From Neobacillus cucumis (GTDB taxonomy: Bacteria > Bacillota > Bacilli > Bacillales > Cytobacillaceae), in contig NZ_JAFBEX010000002.1 in the NCBI RefSeq assembly GCF_016908975.1, forward strand, positions 361,517 through 425,516: a stretch of DNA of 64,000 bases, read 5' to 3'. Under the pieces are notes generated by a model. That model was given only the letters and a program-made list of their open reading frames with translations. It was not told the origin of the DNA and did not search any database. A program made the position numbers and the translations under genes. Positions 37,268 through 44,302 of this stretch are shown in pieces (position 1 is the first letter of the stretch; every line of letters begins with the position of its first letter).

Positions 37268-38113
37268 ATTTTCATTACTAAACTGAGTAGGAGAGACCCC
37301 CACGAATTTTTTAAAAATTCGGCTGAAATAAAGTTCATCTTCATACCCAACACTTTGACTCACTTCTTTGATTCGTATATCAGAATGGGCGAGAAGTTCT
37401 TTAGCAAGATCGATCCGCAGATGCGTTAAGTATTCGATTGGACTATAGCCAGTATATTTCTTAAAGAGCCTCGAGTAATGACTATTGCTTAGACCGGCCA
37501 TCTTTGCCAAATCTGTTAGAGTGATAGTCCGTTGATAGTGATGACTAATGTAGTCAATCGTTTCTTCAATTACTTGTTTGGTGTCCTTAGAAATGGTTTG
37601 CGTATGAAAGTCTTGAATAAACATTAACAGCAGTTCTTGGAATAAGATTTTTTTCTTAAAGGCAATGACTGCCCCTCTTCGTTTTGATAGAGAAATGATT
37701 TTTTCTAATAAAAAAGCAACTCCTGGGCTGTTTTTGATTGTATACACTCCTTGCAGTGGAAAACTGATTTCCTCCGGATTTATAAAGTGCCATTGTTCCT
37801 TCTTTTCAAATGCGCCAGCATGAGTGAAACGGATAAAGTAAAACTCAAGGGATTCGGAGGAATTAGTTTTATTGTCGCATGTCATACCGGGAGTAAAAAC
37901 TACGAGTTTTCCTGGGGAAAGCTTGCACTTTTTTCCATTTATGACGATATCACCAGTACCTTTTGTAATAAACCAAAGTGAATGGTAAAGGTTTTTTTTT
38001 CCTCTTTTACTCCAACTAGGCGGAAATGTTTTGTAACCTGCTAATAATATGGAAAAGGTCAATTCATTTAATTTTGAAATTAAACTTCCAAAATCCTGTA
38101 CTATATTACTCAT
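37250..38113 (-). CDS. AraC-family transcriptional regulator with cupin sensor
   Basis: A 287-residue regulator. The N-terminal half has an AraC-type cupin ligand-binding domain (GDIVINGKKCKLSPGKLVVF). The C-terminal half has two helix-turn-helix motifs: LTDLAKMAGLSNSHYSRLFKK and IKEVSQSVGYEDELYFSRIFKK, with the closing signature VGVSPTQF. Such proteins usually sense sugars. It is convergent with the ABC exporter and upstream of the glycoside locus, so it may control either; no target is proven. Confidence 0.88.
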   Translation of the reverse strand: MSNIVQDFGSLISKLNELTFSILLAGYKTFPPSWSKRGKKNLYHSLWFITKGTGDIVINGKKCKLSPGKLVVFTPGMTCDNKTNSSESLEFYFIRFTHAGAFEKKEQWHFINPEEISFPLQGVYTIKNSPGVAFLLEKIISLSKRRGAVIAFKKKILFQELLLMFIQDFHTQTISKDTKQVIEETIDYISHHYQRTITLTDLAKMAGLSNSHYSRLFKKYTGYSPIEYLTHLRIDLAKELLAHSDIRIKEVSQSVGYEDELYFSRIFKKFVGVSPTQFSNENKMANQ

Positions 38114-38644
38114 CCTTTACATATTAGATTTCTAATTTAAGAATACGCGGAATTCATAATGTTATACTGAATATTTTGAAGTTTCTTTCACGCTAGTTCC
38201 TTTTTCATGTGATTGGAGGGAATGTCCAGTCAGGATCTAGGTGGTTTTATAAACAGAGCTTTTAGTTAGTGAGCCTGCTTTAATTTTGTTATGGAGATAC
38301 ACTAGTAAACTTTTTTAGATTTTTGAAAAAAATAACTCTAATCATCAAGTAGAATTTACATCTGTCTTCTTTAATGGGAGCATCTTTTATTACTATTTGA
38401 TTATTAAAATACAAATTTTCTAATCATATTACCATATTCAAATTGATTTTAATCTTATATTTGAATTAGAAGTAGGAAAATAGGTTTGTCTGTTGTTAAT
38501 CAATAAGGCAAGAAGGGGGAAAAAGTAACATTTTTAGTAGAAGGTTTGATTTAGATAAACCTATTGGAGCCTTTGAAATATTCCTTGTAGATAGATGGTA
38601 AATTGATTTTATAAAGTATTTAGATTAATTGGAGTGGGGAATTT
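38114..38644. other. Intergenic region upstream of the Sda-like peptide gene
   Basis: About 530 bases of AT-rich DNA. It holds operator-like site 1 of the glycoside locus (38403-38436). No other gene is supported. Confidence 0.5.
38403..38436. promoter_or_regulatory. Glycoside-locus operator-like site 1
   Basis: ATTAAAATACAAA, then ATATTACCATA starting 23-25 bases after the first half. The same bipartite pattern recurs at 38805-38840, 42491-42524 and 44174-44208. It precedes the Sda-like gene and may mark the start of the regulated region. Confidence 0.5.
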
Positions 38645-38752
38645 ATGCATAAACTTAGTACAGAACAATTGCTTAAAATATATAAAGAAGCTATTGAATG
38701 CAATGTAAGTAAAGACTTTATTATATTATTGTCGGAAGAAATAAATAAGTGA
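38645..38752 (+). CDS. Sda-like sporulation checkpoint peptide
   Basis: A 35-residue peptide with start ATG after GGAGTGGGGAATTT. It reads MHKLSTEQLLKIYKEAIECN then VSKDFIILLSEEINK, which follows the B. subtilis Sda pattern (KLS.E.L...Y..A....L..DFI.L...EI) over almost its whole length. Sda folds as a helical hairpin and inhibits the sporulation kinase KinA to block sporulation after replication stress. This copy ends soon after the second helix. No DnaA boxes were identified. It lies alone between the AraC gene and the GH3 gene, so it is likely a second or orphan Sda paralogue. Confidence 0.7.
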   Translation: MHKLSTEQLLKIYKEAIECNVSKDFIILLSEEINK

Positions 38753-38804
38753 TTGGTGATTGAATTCAAAATAAAGGATTATTTTATAATAAATACTGAT
38801 TTTT

Positions 38805-38840
38805 AATTAAAATTACAAAAAATAAGATGATATTACCATA
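38805..38840. promoter_or_regulatory. Glycoside-locus operator-like site 2 (before GH3)
   Basis: AATTAAAATTACAAA and ATATTACCATA, 25 bases apart from start to start. It lies 78 bases before the GH3 start. Close match with the site before GH78. Confidence 0.68.
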
Positions 38841-38917
38841 AAAATATTCAAAACTTCCTTAAGATGAAGTAGAAAACGGTATCTTTTTTTGTAAAGCTTA
38901 AGGAGGAAGAGAAGAGG

Positions 38918-41173
38918 ATGAGTGCAAATATTAAAGAACTAATAAATGAAATGACCCTGGAAGAAAAGGCAGGTCTTTGTTCAGGTTTAGATTTTTGGAA
39001 TACAAAGGGAATTGAAAGATTAGGGATTCCGTCCATCATGATGACGGACGGCCCTCATGGACTTAGAAAACAAGAAGGAGATGCTGATCACCTCGGTATA
39101 AAAAAAAGCATACCTTCAACATGTTTTCCTTCAGCTGCGGGACTTGCCTGTTCATGGGATAAAGTTATGTTATATAAAGTGGGAGCTGCCATTGGTGAGG
39201 AGTGCCAGGCGGAGAATGTGTCGATTATTCTTGGTCCAGGAGCCAATATTAAGAGATCTCCGTTATGTGGAAGAAATTTTGAATATTTTTCAGAAGATCC
39301 TTATCTCTCAAGCAAACTAGCAGCGAACTATATCAAGGGAGTTCAATGTAAGGGTATAGGAACGTCCCTTAAACATTTTGCTGTAAACAATCAAGAATAT
39401 AAAAGAATGTCCATTGATGCAGTAGTCGATGAACGGACGTTAAGAGAAATATATTTAGCCAGTTTTGAAGAAGCAGTTAAAGAGGGACAGCCGTGGACCG
39501 TTATGGCTGCATATAATAAGGTAAATGGGGAGTATTGCTCTGAAAACAAAAAACTATTAACAGAAATATTAAAGGATGAATGGGGATTTAATGGCTTGGT
39601 GGTTTCTGACTGGGGAGCTGTCAACGAAAGAGACCTAGGGCTTGCAGCTGGTCTTGAACTTGAAATGCCAACGAGCGGCGACATCGGAGAGAACAAGATT
39701 ATCGAGGCAGTCAGACAGGGTAAGCTCTCTGAGAAGGTACTCGATCAAGCGGTAGAAAGAATATTAAAGATTTTGTTTAAGTCAGCAGAGTATAAACAGG
39801 AAAATGCTTATTATAGTAAGGAGGATCATCATGCTTTGGCAAGGGAAGTAGCAAGGGAAAGCATGGTTCTCCTTAAAAATGAAGACCATATATTGCCTAT
39901 TAAGGAAGTAGAATCAGTTGCCGTTATTGGTGCTTTTGCTCAGTCTCCAAGATATCAAGGGGGAGGTAGCTCTCATATCAATCCTACTAAGGTGGATAAT
40001 ATATATGAAGATCTTACAAAAATGGCAGGAAAAACAACATCTTTCACTTATTCTGAGGGATATGACCTCGAAAGTGATGAAGTAAATGATAGTTTAATAG
40101 AGGAAGCCGTTCAAGCTGCAAAACAGGCTAGTGTGGCTGTCATATTTGCTGGACTACCGGAACGATATGAATCGGAAGGATTTGATCGTAAGCATCTCCT
40201 TATCCCGGATAATCATAGATTTTTAATTGAAGCGGTGGCAGAAGTGCAAAGCAATGTAATTGTGGTGCTAAGTAATGGAGCTCCAATCGAAATGCCGTGG
40301 CTGGATAAAGTGAAAGGTGTATTGGAGGGTTATCTTGGCGGTCAAGCATTAGGTGGAGCAATTGCCGATATTTTATTTGGATCCGTAAGCCCAAGCGGCA
40401 AGCTCGCAGAGACTTTCCCTAAAAAGATTGTCCATAATCCTTCTTATTTACATTTTCCAGGAGATGGAGAAAGCGTTGAATATAGGGAAGGAATTTTTGT
40501 AGGGTATAGACATTACGATACTAGGGATGTGGAGCCCTTATTTCCTTTTGGTTATGGGTTGAGTTATACCAGTTTTAAATACAGTGGTTTACAGGTGGAT
40601 AAGAAACAAATCAAGGACGATGATACCATTATGGTTACAGTCAAAATTAAAAATACAGGCAGTATGGCAGGTAAAGAAGTTGTACAGCTTTATATAAGAG
40701 ATGTAGAGAGTACAATGCCACGTCCAGAAAAGGAACTGAAAGGATTTGAAAAAGTTTCTCTTCAACCCGGTGAAGAAACGACCGTTACATTTGAATTAGC
40801 TAAACGTGCATTTGCTTATTACAATGTGAAGTTGAAGGATTGGCATGTGGAAACTGGAACTTTTGAACTCTTAGTTGGAAAATCATCGAGAGATATTCTT
40901 CTTAAAGAAACTGTGGAGGTAGAATCTACTGTCATTATAAAAAAAGTATTAACAAGAAATTCTACGTTCGGAGATTTGCTAGAACATCCGATTGGAGCGG
41001 AAATCATGAAAGCTATGGGGCAGGGGCAATTTGAAGGGGAAAGCAGTCTAGGGGCTGGTATGCAGGAGATGATATTAGGCACCACACTTCATAATGCATC
41101 GATCATGAGCAATGGACAATTTACTGAAGAAACGTTGCAAGGAATCCTGCAAGCTGTGAATAAATCAAATTAA
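38918..41173 (+). CDS. Glycoside hydrolase family 3 beta-glucosidase, with C-terminal helical extension
   Basis: A 751-residue cytoplasmic enzyme (no signal peptide) that should remove beta-linked glucose or a similar sugar from oligosaccharides or plant glycosides. The GH3 barrel begins [25 protein letters not shown] and the nucleophile aspartate in VVSDWGAV (about residue 231) are clear. An alpha/beta sandwich and a fibronectin-III-like domain ([20 protein letters not shown]) follow. The final 70 residues form an extra helical segment ([17 protein letters not shown]), also seen in the GH78 enzyme of this locus. GCTTAAGGAGGAAGAGAAGAGG precedes ATG. Confidence 0.94.
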   Translation: MSANIKELINEMTLEEKAGLCSGLDFWNTKGIERLGIPSIMMTDGPHGLRKQEGDADHLGIKKSIPSTCFPSAAGLACSWDKVMLYKVGAAIGEECQAENVSIILGPGANIKRSPLCGRNFEYFSEDPYLSSKLAANYIKGVQCKGIGTSLKHFAVNNQEYKRMSIDAVVDERTLREIYLASFEEAVKEGQPWTVMAAYNKVNGEYCSENKKLLTEILKDEWGFNGLVVSDWGAVNERDLGLAAGLELEMPTSGDIGENKIIEAVRQGKLSEKVLDQAVERILKILFKSAEYKQENAYYSKEDHHALAREVARESMVLLKNEDHILPIKEVESVAVIGAFAQSPRYQGGGSSHINPTKVDNIYEDLTKMAGKTTSFTYSEGYDLESDEVNDSLIEEAVQAAKQASVAVIFAGLPERYESEGFDRKHLLIPDNHRFLIEAVAEVQSNVIVVLSNGAPIEMPWLDKVKGVLEGYLGGQALGGAIADILFGSVSPSGKLAETFPKKIVHNPSYLHFPGDGESVEYREGIFVGYRHYDTRDVEPLFPFGYGLSYTSFKYSGLQVDKKQIKDDDTIMVTVKIKNTGSMAGKEVVQLYIRDVESTMPRPEKELKGFEKVSLQPGEETTVTFELAKRAFAYYNVKLKDWHVETGTFELLVGKSSRDILLKETVEVESTVIIKKVLTRNSTFGDLLEHPIGAEIMKAMGQGQFEGESSLGAGMQEMILGTTLHNASIMSNGQFTEETLQGILQAVNKSN

Positions 41174-41183
41174 ATCGAAAGGA

Positions 41184-41209
41184 AATAACCCGGCAGATGC
41201 CGGGTTATT
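41184..41209. terminator. Bidirectional terminator between GH3 and AraC genes
   Basis: AATAACCCGGC and GCCGGGTTATT form a perfect 11-bp stem around AGAT. It separates convergent genes and overlaps the AraC stop codon. Confidence 0.85.
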
Positions 41210-42446
41210 GGTCTAGTAAATGATACTTTTCTTTATATTGTTTTGGCGTCATGCCTGTATGTTTTTTGAAAACCTTCGTAAAGTAGCTTTGGTCAGAGAA
41301 GTTTAACAACGAACCTATTTCCGAGAGAGGGGTTTGGGTAAATTCGATTAAATTTTTAGCCTCATCTATTTTAACTAATTGAATGTAGTCGGTAACTGAA
41401 ATGCCAACTTCCTTTTTAAACAAAATGGATAAGTAGCTATGGCTTAAGTCTGCCTGCTTTGCTACATCGTCATGGGTAATTTTTTCATATCGATTGTTAT
41501 AAATATAGTTTTGACAGTTGGTAATCGTTTTAGAGAATTGCTCTCCTTTTACCTGTTGAACTTTTTCTGTAAAGGTAAAGAATGCTTCCCCTGATAATTG
41601 GTCAATTTCCTTTATTGTTTTTAAGTCCTCTAGACGCTGAATGTATACATCGCTTAAGGAAAATGCAATCTCTGGATGGAGGCCACCTTCTATTGAAGCT
41701 CGTGTAGCTAAAGTGATTCCAGCAATCGCGATGTTTTTTTTCGAACGAATATAGCTGAACCTTGATAAAACCCCAGTACTTTCTTCTTCCATTTGAGTAA
41801 ATCCTTTTAGCTCCTCTAGCCGTCCTTCTCTAATAATCGTTAACAGCTGTTTTTCTAGTAGTGGATCGTGGTGGACCGCTGCTGGCTGTTCCCTTTTTGT
41901 GTTCGTAAATAGTTCAGTATCCTTACTTTCTCCTAGTTGTATATGTTTCGAGTTTTCCTTTGTTACCGTTTCTGCAGAAATCAGAGTATGAGTGATAAGG
42001 TAGAATGCCATAACACTTACTTTTAATAGCTTTTCATTGGATATAACAGGAGTGGATTTATAGTAATGGAATACCTGTTCCCTCTGAGCAAAAACATGAA
42101 AATCATTGATTAACCCATTGATTTTTTGTTCGAATAAAACATAGGGAAGAGAAGGACCGATTATTACCGTGCCTTCAAACAAATCATTGTGAACAATGCT
42201 AATTAAAATATAATTTTCATAAAAATACGTTTTTCTAATAACAGGGAAATTGTATTGTTTGTCCGGCTCAAAGTTTAATGAGTGAAAAAGATTTTGCTTC
42301 TCATTTTGATAGAGGGGATTCAATATTTGATTATCTATGATTTCAAAGGAAATCTCACCAGTTGGCTTAACGAAAAAAATAGATAAATCAAAAGTTTCAG
42401 AGACTAACCTACATAAGTCCTTTAAATGGTCGAAACGATTTGACAT
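41205..42446 (-). CDS. AraC-family transcriptional regulator of the glycoside locus
   Basis: A 413-residue regulator. The C-terminal third carries the two helix-turn-helix motifs (THDDVAKQADLSHSYLSILFKK; LSEIGSLLNFSDQSYFTKVFKK) and the signature HTGMTPKQYKEKY. The long N-terminal part resembles the sensor region of YesS-like or PocR-type AraC proteins (FDLSIFFVKPTGEISFEI) and has no transmembrane segment. ATG at 42446 is preferred over 42503, since AAAGGTCAGGACTTCTGT precedes it. It is divergent from the oxidoreductase gene, with an operator-like site between. It is the most likely regulator of the GH3, oxidoreductase and GH78 genes. Confidence 0.88.
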   Translation of the reverse strand: MSNRFDHLKDLCRLVSETFDLSIFFVKPTGEISFEIIDNQILNPLYQNEKQNLFHSLNFEPDKQYNFPVIRKTYFYENYILISIVHNDLFEGTVIIGPSLPYVLFEQKINGLINDFHVFAQREQVFHYYKSTPVISNEKLLKVSVMAFYLITHTLISAETVTKENSKHIQLGESKDTELFTNTKREQPAAVHHDPLLEKQLLTIIREGRLEELKGFTQMEEESTGVLSRFSYIRSKKNIAIAGITLATRASIEGGLHPEIAFSLSDVYIQRLEDLKTIKEIDQLSGEAFFTFTEKVQQVKGEQFSKTITNCQNYIYNNRYEKITHDDVAKQADLSHSYLSILFKKEVGISVTDYIQLVKIDEAKNLIEFTQTPLSEIGSLLNFSDQSYFTKVFKKHTGMTPKQYKEKYHLLDQ

Positions 42447-42490
42447 ACAGAAGTCCTGACCTTTCAGATATTTTTGTTGTCTAGTTATTA

Positions 42491-42524
42491 AATAAGTTAC
42501 CAAATTACAAATGAAATTACCATA
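42491..42524. promoter_or_regulatory. Glycoside-locus operator-like site 3 (divergent region)
   Basis: AATAAGTTACCAAATTACAA then AAATTACCATA, again about 24 bases between halves. It lies between the AraC gene and the oxidoreductase gene and could serve both. It is the most divergent of the four sites. Confidence 0.55.
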
Positions 42525-42588
42525 TCAAATCGTTTAAATAACTTAACATGAATTTTGTAAAAAGGAATCTTGGAAAGAAGTGAAGGGT

Positions 42589-44073
42589 ATGAAGCGGAAA
42601 AAAACTATATTTTTAACAGGTGCATCAGGGAACATGGGACATGAAGGATTTAAACAATTGCTTCATAGAAGAGACAAATTTAATATTGTTGCGTTAGTAT
42701 TGCCCACGGAAAAAGATAAACAAATCATGTCTATATATGAAAATGAACAAGGCGTGAAAATAATCTGGGGTGATTTAACAAATTACGATGATGTAATAAA
42801 AGGTGTTCAGGAAGCTGACTATGTCCTTCATGTAGGAGGAATGGTCTCTCCTGCTGCAGACTATCTGCCTAAATTGACGACTCAAGTAAATCTAGGTGCT
42901 GTCAGAAATATCATTAAAGCGATAAAAAATCAGCCGAATCCAGATGAGATTAAATTGGTTTATATCGGAACGGTTGCGGAAACCGGGGATCGTAATCCGC
43001 CCATTCATTGGGGCAGAACCGGGGATCCTATTAAAATTAGCATATATGATAATTATGCTATTACAAAGACCATAGCGGAAAGAGAGATAATTGAATCGGG
43101 TCTAAAATACTGGGTTTCCCTGAGGCAGACAGGAGTACTCTATAGTGGGATGCTAAATAATCTAGATCCCATCATGTTCCACGAACCAATCAATGGTGTT
43201 TTTGAATGGGTTACTGCTAGAGATTCGGGCAGGCTATTGGCCAATGTTTGTGAGGAAGAGGTTCCTGAAGATTTTTGGAGAAGGATTTATAACATAGGCG
43301 GTGGAGAAAAATACCGGACAACCAATTATGAATTTATGCAAAAAAGCTTTGGGGCTTTAGGAATGGATGTTCAAAAAGTGACAGATTTAAACTGGTTTGC
43401 AACGAGGAATTTTCATGGTCAATGGTATGCTGATTCCGATATCCTAGAGGATTACCTCCAATTTAGAAATGGTTCTGCAGATGAGTTTATTGCAGAGTTG
43501 AAAGAAAATGCCCCATTTAAAATGAGAATTGCTAAATATGTACCTTCCATTATTATTAAAAGATTCATTATGGAACCTGTGGCCAATAAAGAACTTGGTA
43601 CGATGTATTGGATAAAAAATAATGTAACAGACCGAATTACTTCATTCTTTGGCTCAAAGGAAAAGTGGGAAGAGATTCCAAACTGGGAAGAATATGAAGA
43701 AATGAAACCGTCTAAAAAGGCAGTCCATCTGAACCATGGTTATGATGAGACCAAACCTAAATCAGAGCTCGATCTTGGGGATATGAAACAGGCAGCTGTG
43801 TTTAGGGGAGGAGAATGTCTATCCGAATCAATGCAAAAAGGTGATCTAGCTACTAAACTTAACTGGCGCTGCGCTTTTGGTCATAAATTCGAAGCAAGTC
43901 CCACCCTTGTACTTTTAGGTGGGCACTGGTGTCCCGACTGCTTGCCGGCTCCTTGGAATTATGATGAGGAAGCAAAAAGGAATCCATTTTTTGCTCAAGT
44001 ATGGTATCCACTCCATGAAAAGGATGAGTCCAATTCCTATGAGGAAAGTATTCTTAAAGATGTTAAGAGATAA
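42589..44073 (+). CDS. SDR-type NAD-dependent epimerase/dehydrogenase with zinc-ribbon-like C-terminus
   Basis: A 494-residue protein. Residues 1-250 are an extended short-chain dehydrogenase: nucleotide motif FLTGASGNMG, the WGDLTNYDD block and the catalytic YDNYAITKT (YxxxK). Most such enzymes have 300-350 residues; here about 150 more follow. Near the end is a treble-clef or zinc-ribbon-like segment WRCAFGHKFEASPTLVLLGG then HWCPDC, with Cys, His, Cys and Cys ligands. ATG at 42589 is preferred; an in-frame GTG lies at 42580. The gene is between AraC and the rhamnosidase and has its own operator-like site. Role: probably oxidises or epimerises a sugar or aglycone hydroxyl; the substrate is unknown. 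Confidence 0.8.
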   Translation: MKRKKTIFLTGASGNMGHEGFKQLLHRRDKFNIVALVLPTEKDKQIMSIYENEQGVKIIWGDLTNYDDVIKGVQEADYVLHVGGMVSPAADYLPKLTTQVNLGAVRNIIKAIKNQPNPDEIKLVYIGTVAETGDRNPPIHWGRTGDPIKISIYDNYAITKTIAEREIIESGLKYWVSLRQTGVLYSGMLNNLDPIMFHEPINGVFEWVTARDSGRLLANVCEEEVPEDFWRRIYNIGGGEKYRTTNYEFMQKSFGALGMDVQKVTDLNWFATRNFHGQWYADSDILEDYLQFRNGSADEFIAELKENAPFKMRIAKYVPSIIIKRFIMEPVANKELGTMYWIKNNVTDRITSFFGSKEKWEEIPNWEEYEEMKPSKKAVHLNHGYDETKPKSELDLGDMKQAAVFRGGECLSESMQKGDLATKLNWRCAFGHKFEASPTLVLLGGHWCPDCLPAPWNYDEEAKRNPFFAQVWYPLHEKDESNSYEESILKDVKR

Positions 44074-44105
44074 TTTAGAAATTATATAAAATGTTATTCA
44101 AATTG

Positions 44106-44136
44106 GACTGTTGGGTAAATCTTAACAGTCTTTTTT
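44106..44136 (+). terminator. Intrinsic terminator after the oxidoreductase
   Basis: GACTGTT and AACAGTC pair around an 11-base loop and are followed by six Ts. It separates the oxidoreductase from the GH78 unit. Confidence 0.8.
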
Positions 44137-44173
44137 ATTGAAAGAAAACTGATTAAATAATTTTGCACTTTTT

Positions 44174-44208
44174 AATTAAAATACCAAAAAAAATGTAATA
44201 TTACCATA
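44174..44208. promoter_or_regulatory. Glycoside-locus operator-like site 4 (before GH78)
   Basis: AATTAAAATACCAAA and ATATTACCATA, 24 bases start to start. It lies just upstream of the leader open frame and the rhamnosidase gene. Confidence 0.68.
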
Positions 44209-44231
44209 ATAAAGAGTTGGGGGCGATTAAA

Positions 44232-44285
44232 ATGAATTTAGAAAGCGATACCAAAAATGTTAGTCATCAATCACTAAGTTTATGA
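44232..44285 (+). CDS. Leader peptide or truncated gene (17 codons)
   Basis: ATG at 44232 follows GTTGGGGGCGATTAAA and opens a 17-codon frame (MNLESDTKNVSHQSLSL). Its TGA overlaps an ATG of the rhamnosidase frame in an ATGA arrangement. It could be a leader peptide coupling translation to the rhamnosidase, or the scrap of a lost gene. The sequence suggests no function. Confidence 0.35.
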   Translation: MNLESDTKNVSHQSLSL

Positions 44286-44302
44286 TGAAAGGAATTAGGA
44301 CT

